Part shown: in pieces, positions 27,646-37,518 of the stretch
Layout of the letters: the number at the start of each line of letters is the position of its first letter
How positions within the stretch are numbered: position 1 is the first letter of the stretch
Program-made: the position numbers and the translations under genes
Assembly: GCA_965662685.1 (NCBI GenBank)
Contig: CBFIIQ010000005.1
Location: forward strand, 31,878 to 95,877
Length of the DNA stretch: 64,000 bases
Direction: 5' to 3'
Source of the DNA: Eutrophocola sp965662685
Lineage (GTDB): Bacteria > Pseudomonadota > Gammaproteobacteria > Pseudomonadales > Pseudohongiellaceae
Notes under the pieces: generated by a model
Told to the model about the DNA's origin: nothing
Database searches by the model: none
Seen by the model: the letters and a program-made list of their open reading frames with translations, nothing else

Positions 27646-30600
27646 TCAGGAATTAACCGGACAGTTGAGAATGCCGGATTTGATACGGGTATGAAGACGA
27701 TTTTTATAAAGCGCTGCCGTTTTACTTACCATATTTACAAGAGAGTGTTCCTGTTTTGCTCTGGACAATGATGCCCTGCCAAACTTTTCCGCAAGTTGAT
27801 TATCACCAAGTATCCTGTTTACTGCTTTCGCAAGTTCCCTGGGATTTCTGACCGGCACAAGCAGACCGTTAACGCCATCGATAACAAGTTCAGGATTACC
27901 ACCGGTATTTGTAGTGACTATAGGCACGCCAGCGGCCATAGACTCCAGTAAGGTATTTGACAATCCCTCGCTGTGGGAAGGCAGTACAGAAATGGAGGCC
28001 TGTGCAAGAAAAGCAGGTATATCGGGACGATTTCCGGTAAATATGATTTTTCCCTGCATATTCGAACGCTTGATAAGCCGGTTCCAGTTTTCATATTCGC
28101 TGTTACCGCTTTCATCGACATGGAGACACTCAATCGAGGGACTACCAATAATCAGGAAATAGGTCTTTGGATGATAATGGTTAACAGTCTTTGCTGCCCT
28201 GATAAAATCCTCGACACCCTTCATATAATTCAACCGGGCAATCATCACGACAATTTTAGCTGTTTCAGGAATACCGAATTCTTTTCGGATAGTATTTTCA
28301 GAACCAGGTTCATACAAAGACAGGTCTATGCCATTTTTAATTACCTGGATTTTTCCAGCGCTGTAACCTTCTTCAAGCAGCCAATGTTGAATTGAATCTG
28401 CATTGACCAGTATATTGTCGGCCATTTTGCATACCCATTTCTGCATGATCTTTTTTGCTTTGCTCAGGTATATACCCCTGTCTCTTATTGATGTAATGAT
28501 TACTGGAACCCCCGCTAATTTGGCGGCCGGGATAGCAATAATCATTGCGTAGAAATTGTAGCAGTGCAGAACCTGAATACGATTCTCCCGCATAAATGAT
28601 GCCATTTTGAATATCTGCATAAATGTTGCCGGCGAATACAGTTTTTTAATTTTGAATTCTGATATTGGTATGCCCCGTTTCTCATACTCGTGTACAAGGC
28701 TGCCCTTGTTTTCCAGGCAGGCTACTTTCAAATCAAACATATCAAGATCGAGTTTTCGCATCAGGTTCATTACCTGACCTTCGGTACCACCTGTTTCAAA
28801 GGTGTTGACTACTTTTAACAACCTGACCCGCTCAGCTTTTCCGGCTTTATTATTCATAGTCTGGATTTCCTGTTCCGTCACTTTTCCCGCGCTTTCCTTA
28901 ACTGGCCTGCTAAAATTCAACACCTTTGCTGACGCAGGTTGATCGAGAAATCGTTTACACCACAACTCAAACGACAACAATGTCCATAGTTGCAGATCCA
29001 GCGGTCTTCCCCGCTTATGCAAAGTCAGCATATTTTCAATATAGGCAGTATTAAAAAAACCCCGGCCACGACTTTTTTCTGACAACAACAAATCCCTGAC
29101 ATAACTGTCGAGTTCACCGCGAAACCAGCTACCAAGCGGTATGGCAAAGCCCTGCTTTCTCCTGTCAATAATATTGTCAGGTAAAATACCTCGCATGGCT
29201 TCTTTAAAAATGTATTTAGTCATGCCTTTGTGAATTCGCATTTCCGGAGGAATAGTTGCTGCAAATTCCACCAGTTTATGATCAAGCAGTGGCACTCTTG
29301 CTTCGAGTGAATTTGCCATACTCATGCGGTCAACCTTGGTCAAGATATCCAGCGGGAGATAATTTTTAATATCCATATACTGTACGTTTGATAACCAGTC
29401 GTTATCCTGGCTTTCAAGGAAAGCAATTCTTTCCCGCCACACATCTTCAGCCATTACCTTTTGCGCAGTTTCAGCAGAAAACAATCCTGACAGTTCATCA
29501 CTTCTGAACATACTGTTGGCATCCATGTAGCGCGCACCACCATCAAGCGCAATATGACGTAGAAAATTTCGTCCTTTCATACCTTCTTGCATATGACCAC
29601 CAACAGCGCCCATCATGTGACGAATGGCTGCTGGTATATAGCGATAGCGTTGCTCCTTCTGTTCCACAAGATACTTGCTGTACCCCCCAAACAATTCGTC
29701 TCCGCCATCACCGGACAGGACCACTTTCACATGTTCGGCCGCAAGTTTTGAGACCATATAGGTTGGAATGGCAGAAGAATCACCAAACGGTTCGTCAAGA
29801 TGCCAGGCCAGGTCATCCAGAAGGTCTATAACGTTCGGTTCCAGTATTAATTCATGATGATCGGTAGAAAAATGATCGGCAATTTCGCGGGCGTAGCCGG
29901 CCTCATTGAATTCCTTTTCAGAAAAGCCGATGGAAAACGTCTTGATTGGGGTGGATGACAGTTGAGCCATAGTTGCCACTACAGCGCTTGAATCTATACC
30001 GCCACTTAGAAATGCGCCCAGCGGTACATCACTAATCATGCGAAGACGAACCGACTCGCCAAGCAGTTCACGCAGGTTGCCAGCAAAATCCTGCTGACTT
30101 TTGCCATAGTCAGGCTTGAATTCAACATCCCAGTAAGACCGTATTTTCAAGTCCTGATCAACGCCTGTGGTAAGAAGATGACCTGGTTCCAGTTTATGCA
30201 CGCCACTTATGACACTCTCATCACGCGGACTTGATAAAAACGTAAACACATGCCCAACCGAGTTCCAGTTCATGTCCCGTGCAATATCAGGCAACTGCAA
30301 CAAAGCTTTTAATTCTGAAGCAAATACAAGTCTTCCGTCAAACACACCATAATATAATGGCTTGATTCCAAGTCTGTCGCGTACCACCAATAACGTCTTT
30401 TTGCGGTTGTCCCAAAGAGCAAAAGCAAACATCCCCCTGAGATGTAGTACACAATCATCACCATACTCTTCATACAGATGCACAATGACTTCCGTGTCTG
30501 ATTCAGTAGAAAAGCGATGACCTTTTGCCTGCAGGGACTTTCTTATTTCTCTGTAGTTATATATTTCTCCATTCAAAACAACCTGGACAGAACCATCCTC

Positions 30601-30792
30601 ATTAGCTACTGGCTGATGTCCCGAATCAAGGTCAATAATACTGAGACGACGCATTCCTATGCCAATGTTGCCATTGATGTAATAGCCTTCATCATCTGGC
30701 CCACGATTAACAATAGCCGCGCACATGGATTTAACTTCACCCAGCTCTACGGACCTGTCTTTTAATGAAAATATTCCTGCAATTCCACACAT
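27646..30792 (-). CDS. asparagine synthase-like amidotransferase fused to a GT4 glycosyltransferase
   Basis: 1048 residues in one uninterrupted frame. Residues 2 to about 625 are a complete AsnB: Cys2 glutaminase (RGPDDEGYY, RRLSIIDL, NGEIYNYRE) and synthetase (LSGGIDSS, LSGDGGDELFGGY, DRMSMANSLEARVP). A polar linker of about 20 residues leads to a complete GT4 domain (about 652-1048): VVNTFETGGTEGQ, NGIDLSLYEP, MIARLNYMKGVEDF, LPSHSEGLSNTLLESMAAG. An internal ATG at 28857 (residue 646) has AGGA ten bases upstream and could give a separate GT4 product. The fusion may couple amidation of a uronic acid to its transfer. The family assignments are secure; the coupling is inference. Confidence 0.85.
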   Translation of the reverse strand: MCGIAGIFSLKDRSVELGEVKSMCAAIVNRGPDDEGYYINGNIGIGMRRLSIIDLDSGHQPVANEDGSVQVVLNGEIYNYREIRKSLQAKGHRFSTESDTEVIVHLYEEYGDDCVLHLRGMFAFALWDNRKKTLLVVRDRLGIKPLYYGVFDGRLVFASELKALLQLPDIARDMNWNSVGHVFTFLSSPRDESVISGVHKLEPGHLLTTGVDQDLKIRSYWDVEFKPDYGKSQQDFAGNLRELLGESVRLRMISDVPLGAFLSGGIDSSAVVATMAQLSSTPIKTFSIGFSEKEFNEAGYAREIADHFSTDHHELILEPNVIDLLDDLAWHLDEPFGDSSAIPTYMVSKLAAEHVKVVLSGDGGDELFGGYSKYLVEQKEQRYRYIPAAIRHMMGAVGGHMQEGMKGRNFLRHIALDGGARYMDANSMFRSDELSGLFSAETAQKVMAEDVWRERIAFLESQDNDWLSNVQYMDIKNYLPLDILTKVDRMSMANSLEARVPLLDHKLVEFAATIPPEMRIHKGMTKYIFKEAMRGILPDNIIDRRKQGFAIPLGSWFRGELDSYVRDLLLSEKSRGRGFFNTAYIENMLTLHKRGRPLDLQLWTLLSFELWCKRFLDQPASAKVLNFSRPVKESAGKVTEQEIQTMNNKAGKAERVRLLKVVNTFETGGTEGQVMNLMRKLDLDMFDLKVACLENKGSLVHEYEKRGIPISEFKIKKLYSPATFMQIFKMASFMRENRIQVLHCYNFYAMIIAIPAAKLAGVPVIITSIRDRGIYLSKAKKIMQKWVCKMADNILVNADSIQHWLLEEGYSAGKIQVIKNGIDLSLYEPGSENTIRKEFGIPETAKIVVMIARLNYMKGVEDFIRAAKTVNHYHPKTYFLIIGSPSIECLHVDESGNSEYENWNRLIKRSNMQGKIIFTGNRPDIPAFLAQASISVLPSHSEGLSNTLLESMAAGVPIVTTNTGGNPELVIDGVNGLLVPVRNPRELAKAVNRILGDNQLAEKFGRASLSRAKQEHSLVNMVSKTAALYKNRLHTRIKSGILNCPVNS

Positions 30793-30883
30793 AATAAGTA
30801 TTCTTTTTTAGTTACAAGACAATTTGACTTTTATTACTTTCTAAAAGAAAGATTGATTTTGCTTACTGGCCACCGGCGTGCCA

Positions 30884-32398
30884 CTACGCTCGCAGGCGAG
30901 ATAATCGGGAGAACTGGAAAAGCCTGGAGAGCGGCATTTGTGTCCATTGAATCAACATATTTTTTTCGCCCTGATCCATTGGGCCGCACCAGCAAAGTAG
31001 AAAATAATAGGTTAATACATAGACCAGCCCTGTAATTAACAACAGGGGAAAATTGGAAATGTCGAGAATATATTTAATAAGCAATGCTGGAATTGCCGCG
31101 CATACAGAAATCGCGAAAACTACACCAAGACTATGCCAGGGCAGAAGCATCGACCAGGACACATCAAAAATACTCCTTAACCTGGCCAGCGCTATCACCC
31201 TGGCAACAATATTGGCAAATAATGTGACCAGTACTGCCCCAAACAAACCGTAGGAAGTTAAAAACCAGCGAATAAATACTGCGATCAACACCAGGCGAAC
31301 CAGGTTCTGGATAATAAGGAATCGGGTTTCAGCAAAAACACGCAGCACACCGTCAGTCAGTAGAATCGTCAACAACATGCCGGATGTCCATAACATGAAT
31401 ATAGGAATACTCCCCGCATAAGTACTGGTAAATAACAGCACAATCAATTCCGGGGCAATCAACAGCAAGCCCCCGATCATAGGTATCATGATCAGTGCAA
31501 GCTTCCGTGTGGCGTCTTGCCAAATGAACAACACATCCGGGGCACGGCCATCATTTACCTTTTCTCTCATATTTATCATCATTACATTCGAGGTTGAGGT
31601 CATGACATAATCTACAAGTGGAATTTGCAGACAGCCAATCGCATATAAGGCGAAAGTAGCAGCATCAAAATAGTAGGAAACAGCGTACAGGTGGTATTTC
31701 ACCTGAATAATTTCAATCATGCCCGCAAGGCCGAACGGAATTGCATAGGCAAGATGTTTTCGCAGCAATACGCTATCAACCTGGAAACCACTGCGGCATT
31801 GATTGTGCAGGTAGTAAAGAAGCACGCCAAATCTGAATATGCCAAAACCAACAGCGCCTAGCAGCAAGGCATATAAATTACCAAATAAAATCACCGGGAT
31901 AATAAAACACAAGGCGCGAAACAAATCAGATGAGGCATAGGTCGCCGATGCAAGAAGATGCTGCTTTTTGTTAGTCATGACAATTTCCAGCATTACGGCC
32001 ATCAACATCAGCAGTAAAAAGATGCCTATATAAGAAATATATTCTGCTGTTTCCATATTGTTCAGCAGAGCGGCAACGTTATAGCGAAAAAACCACAGTC
32101 CTGCGGCAATCAACAGTCCCAGCACTCCCAGTATTGATATGGCATTAAAAACATATTTACCGGTGTTATCGGAATCCTGGGGCAAAAAGTAATACAGGCT
32201 TTCCGCCATACCCATCTGGGCTATCACCAGTAAAGTGTTAAAAACCAGAAATAACTGTTTGTATGTGCCAAATTCCTGTTGTGTAAAAATCCTGACCAGA
32301 ATTATTGGCATAATAAAAGCGAGGATAAATCCAAGTATTCGTCCTGACATGAGAACCATGGCCGGGCGGAAAATTGCTGCAGCTGGCGTGTTAGGCAT
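30884..32398 (-). CDS. Wzx-type polysaccharide flippase
   Basis: 504 residues from the ATG at 32398; a GTG at 32503 would overlap the preceding gene and add a non-hydrophobic lead. About twelve to fourteen hydrophobic helices run through the protein, starting SGRILGFILAFIMPIILVR, followed by FTQQEFGTYKQLFL, the typical Wzx start. It would flip the lipid-linked repeat unit across the inner membrane. It lies between the deacetylase and the AsnB-GT fusion. Confidence 0.86.
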   Translation of the reverse strand: MPNTPAAAIFRPAMVLMSGRILGFILAFIMPIILVRIFTQQEFGTYKQLFLVFNTLLVIAQMGMAESLYYFLPQDSDNTGKYVFNAISILGVLGLLIAAGLWFFRYNVAALLNNMETAEYISYIGIFLLLMLMAVMLEIVMTNKKQHLLASATYASSDLFRALCFIIPVILFGNLYALLLGAVGFGIFRFGVLLYYLHNQCRSGFQVDSVLLRKHLAYAIPFGLAGMIEIIQVKYHLYAVSYYFDAATFALYAIGCLQIPLVDYVMTSTSNVMMINMREKVNDGRAPDVLFIWQDATRKLALIMIPMIGGLLLIAPELIVLLFTSTYAGSIPIFMLWTSGMLLTILLTDGVLRVFAETRFLIIQNLVRLVLIAVFIRWFLTSYGLFGAVLVTLFANIVARVIALARLRSIFDVSWSMLLPWHSLGVVFAISVCAAIPALLIKYILDISNFPLLLITGLVYVLTYYFLLCWCGPMDQGEKNMLIQWTQMPLSRLFQFSRLSRLRA

Positions 32399-32478
32399 AA
32401 TATTTACTGACCTTGTCAGAGCGAAATCTTGAGGTTGTAATAAAAAACGAATAATAAGCCTGGAATCAGGCCAGATTC

Positions 32479-33564
32479 CTACACGAAATGATTCTGCCGG
32501 CACAAATCTGCCGGATCAAAAATACCGTTGATCTGACAACTCATAATGGCAGGAGAAAAATTGGAAAAACTGCTTACGCTGGAATTTTCCCAAAATACTC
32601 TTCTGGGAATGGTTAGCATGGGAAAGTCCGGATCCTGATGCTTGCAGGTGGTATAGGCATAATCATAACCTGCAGAGGCGACAGCATCGACCGTTTCCCG
32701 GTTGAACGAACCGTTAGGGTAGGCAAAGTGATTAATCTCCTTGTTCATTTTTTCCTTGAACAAGTCCCGGGAGCCCTGCACTTCATCCAGTACTTTTTCC
32801 GGTGGTTCGTTGGGCAGCAATATATGTGAGCGGGTATGTGAACCTACGCACACATTATGCTTTTCCATTTCCCTGAGCATATCCCAGTCGGCAGAATAAA
32901 ATTCAGACAAAATATCAGGTTCCAGAAAAACGATTTCTTTCAATGTCTCTATGACATTATTGATATCACTAACGCCAAGATTTTTCAGCAATGCCCTTGT
33001 TATCCTGAACGAGTCATTTCCAAAACTCTGCATGCTGCAGTCCAGCTTATGACTTATGTTTAATTCAGACAGATAATTATCCAGATTTTCTGTTGCCAGT
33101 TCCCATTGAGCCAGAGCTCCGGAAATTAGCAGATAAAGCTCATCGTGAATTTGAAGTTGCGTGGTGCCAACCATATTGCTCACCGCGAACACGGTTGCAG
33201 GGATATTCCTTTTCCTGAGAATCGGAAAAGCATTGTGATAGACATCAGAATAACCATCATCGAAAGTAATAGCTGCCAGATTTTTACAGCGGGTAGATTC
33301 ACATTCCAGCATGGGAGCCATTTCGTCGAGGGAAACAATATCATAGTGATTGCCTATCCAGTCCAGATGCTTTTCAAAAGTACTTACACTGAGCAGCATG
33401 GGCGCTATAGAACGTGAAGCACTGTCTTCAAAATCCTTGACTACACGGTGATAACACACAATCAGTGGCATACACTCTGTACCATTTCTTGCGCCTATTA
33501 AATTGTCCAGGCCAAGACCATGAATACCTGAAGAAAAAAATGTTTTTGTCAATTTACGAATCAC
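32479..33564 (-). CDS. polysaccharide deacetylase (NodB family)
   Basis: 361 residues with a GTG start eleven bases after AAGGA. Motifs: AAITFDDGYSDVY for the catalytic Asp and metal Asp, SHTRSH for the metal His pair, FAYPNGSFN for the groove. It is closer to the classical xylanase/chitin-deacetylase-like type than the homologue at 7062, which has DDGG. No clear signal peptide. The likely role is N- or O-deacetylation of EPS sugars. It overlaps the longest possible flippase start. Confidence 0.84.
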   Translation of the reverse strand: MIRKLTKTFFSSGIHGLGLDNLIGARNGTECMPLIVCYHRVVKDFEDSASRSIAPMLLSVSTFEKHLDWIGNHYDIVSLDEMAPMLECESTRCKNLAAITFDDGYSDVYHNAFPILRKRNIPATVFAVSNMVGTTQLQIHDELYLLISGALAQWELATENLDNYLSELNISHKLDCSMQSFGNDSFRITRALLKNLGVSDINNVIETLKEIVFLEPDILSEFYSADWDMLREMEKHNVCVGSHTRSHILLPNEPPEKVLDEVQGSRDLFKEKMNKEINHFAYPNGSFNRETVDAVASAGYDYAYTTCKHQDPDFPMLTIPRRVFWENSSVSSFSNFSPAIMSCQINGIFDPADLCRQNHFV

Positions 33565-33613
33565 TGTCTACAATTTCCTTATAGAAACTTCAACGCTATA
33601 TAGGCGAAATATT

Positions 33614-34975
33614 TCATCTGGAGATACCCTCTTGTTTTTTGAGTTCAGTGTCTAATACCGTCTTCAACGCTACCGCTAGTCCGGCAATATAATAAAAATT
33701 AAACTGGTAGGCTGATGGGTGGAAAATACCTTCTATTGCAAAGACGAATAAACTGATCATGATTGCTTCGCTAATCAGAAATAGTTTCTTCATGTGATAT
33801 CGGCTACTGATTTTCAGAGTTTCCCGGGAGTTTCTGATGCATGTCCAAAAAAAACCAAGAAATAGAAATAACCCCGGCAAACCCAGCTCAACCGCATAAC
33901 AAAGGTAAATATTGTGTATTTGAGTCCATGTCTCTCCCCTTGATTCATTCATCGCCAGGACATTCATACCCACACCGGAACCGATTAATGGATGTCTCAC
34001 CACGTAATTAATTGCGGTTATCGTATCTCTTAGCCTGATCTGTGCAGAGTTTGTTTCATCAGCGTTAATGTCTGTAATAGTGCTCAAACGGTCGTAGTAG
34101 CTGGACGGGACAAAGGGCAGGGCCAGTATGCAGAGAATTAGAAACATCGGAATTAAATTACGCTCTGGACGTGTTCTCAGGCGCCATATATAGATCAGGA
34201 ATATAAAGGCAAGCGCCAGAAAACCTGCCCGGGAAAACGTTGTAATGATCGCTGTTACCATCAGGCCAATCACCATGGCCAGCAGTAATTTGATCCAGGT
34301 CCCGCGGTTGTACAAAAACAATGCAATGCAAAATGGCAAAATAAGGTTCAGCATTAAGGCCAGGTCATTGGGGTTGTTAGTGAGTCCTGCGTTATAACCA
34401 ACGACTCTTTCTCCTTCTCGCACGACACCGGAAAGAAAATGAAATACTGTAGTCATTGACAGCGGAATAGCGATCAAGACCAGAGCCCAGGCAATTTTGC
34501 TTAATTTCTCCAGGGTATTTACCACATTAGCCAACAGGAAAAATAGAATCACCGTTTTCAGGTAGGTACTCGTTAAGAATGAAATACTGCCACCTGGCCA
34601 GTAAGACAAGGGAATAATTAAAATAGACCAGCCGACAAGTAATAATAAATATATGCTGCCGCTGGAAAATTCAATAATTGAACGGCCAGCAGAAAAACGT
34701 GTAAATACCAGTGAACTGACAGAGACCATCATCGCAATCCAGGCAATCCTGAATGGCGCAAGTACAGGAAACAGGGTTTGGGGAGCAAGTAGCAGGATCA
34801 GGGTAAAAGCCAGTAGACCCTGAAATGGCAGCTGACTGCCCTTCCCTTTATATTCTTCATCCTGCTCGGCTTGCTCACCGAATTCATCTGGCAGATTGGT
34901 CCTAGTGCTGTCAGGCAGCCACCAGCGTCGGGAACTACCGTCGCCAATCAGGGAGTTGTTTTGAGTATTGCTCAC
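33614..34975 (-). CDS. O-antigen ligase/Wzy-type polymerase
   Basis: 453 residues, GTG start five bases after AGGA. About eleven hydrophobic segments begin near residue 50 after a charged N-terminal tail. The large extracytoplasmic loop holds LRDTITAINYVVRHPLIGSGVGMNVLAM, the usual H-P-x-x-G-x-G signature of the family, and IHNIYLCYAVELGLPGL, which follows it. It would polymerise repeat units on the periplasmic side in a Wzx/Wzy pathway. Confidence 0.86.
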   Translation of the reverse strand: MSNTQNNSLIGDGSSRRWWLPDSTRTNLPDEFGEQAEQDEEYKGKGSQLPFQGLLAFTLILLLAPQTLFPVLAPFRIAWIAMMVSVSSLVFTRFSAGRSIIEFSSGSIYLLLLVGWSILIIPLSYWPGGSISFLTSTYLKTVILFFLLANVVNTLEKLSKIAWALVLIAIPLSMTTVFHFLSGVVREGERVVGYNAGLTNNPNDLALMLNLILPFCIALFLYNRGTWIKLLLAMVIGLMVTAIITTFSRAGFLALAFIFLIYIWRLRTRPERNLIPMFLILCILALPFVPSSYYDRLSTITDINADETNSAQIRLRDTITAINYVVRHPLIGSGVGMNVLAMNESRGETWTQIHNIYLCYAVELGLPGLFLFLGFFWTCIRNSRETLKISSRYHMKKLFLISEAIMISLFVFAIEGIFHPSAYQFNFYYIAGLAVALKTVLDTELKKQEGISR

Positions 34976-35025
34976 TTATATCCTGCAGGAAAGATTACTT
35001 GGGCTTTTTTTGATGCATTGAAGCT

Positions 35026-36381
35026 TTATAGTCTTTTTACTGTGCTTCGTGCGGTCTCAATATTCCAGGTCGCATCCCTGGTATCAACGACTGACCTGGC
35101 CTTTTCTACAACCATGGCATAATCAAAATTGGCGTGATCAGTCAGGATCAATACACAGTCCGCTGCTTTTAATGTTTTTTCGTTGAGCTGTTCGGTCAGC
35201 AATGTTTCCTGACCTATAATTACTGAAGGGACGTAAGGATCGGCATAAGTAAGCAGCGCGCCTTTTCGGCTCAGTTTTTCCATGATAAGAAGTGCTGGTG
35301 ACTCCCTGGTATCCCCGACACCGGGCTTATATGCCACACCAAGAACCAGGATGGCTGCCCCATTGATACACTGTCCCTGTTCATTTAATGTTTCGTTAAC
35401 CAGGCTTATCACAAGTTCTGGCATAGATTGGTTAATTTCTTCTGCCAATGGAATAAATCGGGTCTGGTAATTGTTTAATCTCATTTTCCAGGTCAGATAT
35501 GACGGGTCCACGGGTATGCAGTGACCGCCTATGCCTGGCCCCGGATAAAATGGCATAAAGCCGAAGGGTTTTGTGGCTGCCGCATTTATTACTTCACGGG
35601 TGTTCACTTTAAGCTCCCGACACATCATGCTGAATTCATTAGCCAGGGCAATATTGACGCTACGAAAAACGTTTTCATAGAGCTTGGCCAACTCTGCCAC
35701 TTTCGGGCTTGAGACTTCTACTACCTGATTTACGATCTGTCGATACAGGATTGCTGCAAGACGGGTACATTCTGTCGTTATTCCCCCGGTTATCTTGGGT
35801 ATATCCTTTACCTGAAATTTTGTATTTCCCGGATCAATACGTTCCGGTGAAAATGCAAGAAAATAATCCTCCCCTGCCTGGAGACCGGTTTCCTGAAACA
35901 TCTCCAGTAGTATTTCCTCTGTTGTACCTGGATAGGTCGTGGACTCTAGAATAATAAGCTGTCCTTTCCGCAAATTCTCTTTTACCCGCTCTGCCGCTTC
36001 CATGATGTAGGAAATATCCGGATCTTTTGTTTTACGAAGTGGTGTAGGTACACAAATAATTATCACATCACTATTAGAGAGCTGGCTATAGTCTGTAGAC
36101 GCTTCATATAAATTATCTTCGCGCAAAAGCTGCAATTCTTCATCGAGTACATCAGGGGTATTAGAACGACATTCATTTAACATCGCGACCCGCTCGGGAT
36201 TTATATCAAGCCCTACCACCTTGAAGCTTTCATGGGCAAATCCAACAGCCAGTGGCAGGCCAACATAACCCTGACCTATTACGGTTATTCTTGCGGCATG
36301 TGAACGAATAAGTTCTTCAAGATCAGAACAGGGAGTTGAATGTTGAAGATTGCCAGTTGTAGACACAGTTTCTGTATACAT
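35026..36381 (-). CDS. nucleotide-sugar dehydrogenase (UDP-GlcNAc/GalNAc dehydrogenase, WbpA/WbpO-like)
   Basis: 451 residues, AAGGA ten bases before the ATG. NAD site GQGYVGLPLAVGFA at about 36-49; the motifs LESTTYPGTTEE, FSPERIDPGN, the catalytic Cys in PGIGGHCIPVDP, and LGVAYKPGVGDTRESPAL. The pattern is that of WecC/WbpA enzymes that oxidise C6 of UDP-GlcNAc or UDP-GalNAc. With the WbpP-like epimerase at 1147 it would give an N-acetyl hexosaminuronic acid. A residue tail beyond 430 is variable. Confidence 0.87.
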   Translation of the reverse strand: MYTETVSTTGNLQHSTPCSDLEELIRSHAARITVIGQGYVGLPLAVGFAHESFKVVGLDINPERVAMLNECRSNTPDVLDEELQLLREDNLYEASTDYSQLSNSDVIIICVPTPLRKTKDPDISYIMEAAERVKENLRKGQLIILESTTYPGTTEEILLEMFQETGLQAGEDYFLAFSPERIDPGNTKFQVKDIPKITGGITTECTRLAAILYRQIVNQVVEVSSPKVAELAKLYENVFRSVNIALANEFSMMCRELKVNTREVINAAATKPFGFMPFYPGPGIGGHCIPVDPSYLTWKMRLNNYQTRFIPLAEEINQSMPELVISLVNETLNEQGQCINGAAILVLGVAYKPGVGDTRESPALLIMEKLSRKGALLTYADPYVPSVIIGQETLLTEQLNEKTLKAADCVLILTDHANFDYAMVVEKARSVVDTRDATWNIETARSTVKRL

Positions 36382-36416
36382 AACAATAATTTCCTTAATA
36401 TTTATCTGTTGAGCAA

Positions 36417-37490
36417 TTAACTCAAATGATTTGTTTGCTGGTTCAATGGAGACATTGCCAGCTCAATAATTGCATTGGAGAGTTTTTCAGGGTCATGAAA
36501 AATATGATTCTGATCACCGATCAGGTCGCGAAATACTGGCTCACTTTTGAAATCTTCAAAATTGTCGGTATCAAGCGGAATGGGAGTCGCGCCATAAAGT
36601 TGGTTTCTGGCGACTAAATGCGCAGGTATTTCGGTGCTATTTATTAACACAACATGGACACGAATTTGTGGCACATGATGCCGCAGGGCTGCCAGAAAAT
36701 CAGCTGGTCGGTAATGGTCTGTTTCACCTGATTCTGTCATCAGATTCATCACCAAAATTACTTTAGCATTTGAATTGGCAATGGCATCAGCAGTTCCGGG
36801 AACAAGCAGGGGCGGAATAATACTGGTATATAAACTTCCTGGGCCAAGAATAATTACATCAGCTTCTGTCAACACCTCAGTTACTTTAGGCAATGTATTG
36901 ATTCGGGTAACAGGTAGCAGGGAGATCGTTTTTATTCGTTTCCCAGCTGCAGTAATACCAGATTCTCCGCAGATACTGGTACCATCATCAAACTCAGCTC
37001 GAATGCCAATATTATCGGTAGTCGCCGGCAGGACTGTGCCCTGTATATCCAGAATTTCACTGGCCTTATCTATTGCTTTAAGAAAATCACTCTCAATCTG
37101 TGACAAGGCAGTAAGAATCAGATTACCCAGACTATGTTCGTCTATCTGTTGATTAAAACGAAAATCAAAAAGGTTTTTCATGGTGAGTCTGTCATTTGAA
37201 AGCGCCAGCAGGCAATTGCGTATATCCCCGGGAGCCATAATTGAATATGCCTTTCGCAAAATACTGGAACTACCACCATCATCCGAGACAGTTACAATTG
37301 CAGTCAATTGCTCCTTGTCCTGAGCTGACAAAATAGTTTTATTGGCAGGGAAACATCTATGCTTGAGCCCCTGCAGAAGATTTGATAATCCAGTTCCACC
37401 ACCTATTGCCGCAATACGGATATTCGGATCAGGTAATGGAGGCGCTATTGATGCAATAGTGCCTACATTATATTGATGCAACTTTTTCAT
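36417..37490 (-). CDS. YvcK/CofD-like UDP-sugar-binding regulator
   Basis: 357 residues of the YvcK (GlmR) branch of the CofD fold: IAAIGGGTGLSNLLQGLK, VTVSDDGGSSSILRKAY, PGDIRNCLLALS, EHSLGNLILTAL, FDDGTSICGES and ILGPGSLYTSIIPPLLVPG. YvcK proteins bind UDP-sugars such as UDP-GlcNAc and, in Bacillus and others, modulate carbon flux into amino-sugar synthesis, including through GlmS. Its place between the sugar transferase and dehydrogenase genes suggests sensing of UDP-sugar supply for EPS. A metabolic CofD role is less likely, since other F420 genes are absent. Confidence 0.82.
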   Translation of the reverse strand: MKKLHQYNVGTIASIAPPLPDPNIRIAAIGGGTGLSNLLQGLKHRCFPANKTILSAQDKEQLTAIVTVSDDGGSSSILRKAYSIMAPGDIRNCLLALSNDRLTMKNLFDFRFNQQIDEHSLGNLILTALSQIESDFLKAIDKASEILDIQGTVLPATTDNIGIRAEFDDGTSICGESGITAAGKRIKTISLLPVTRINTLPKVTEVLTEADVIILGPGSLYTSIIPPLLVPGTADAIANSNAKVILVMNLMTESGETDHYRPADFLAALRHHVPQIRVHVVLINSTEIPAHLVARNQLYGATPIPLDTDNFEDFKSEPVFRDLIGDQNHIFHDPEKLSNAIIELAMSPLNQQTNHLS

Positions 37491-37518
37491 ATAGTTATAG
37501 TTTGGAAGTGGTGTTTAT

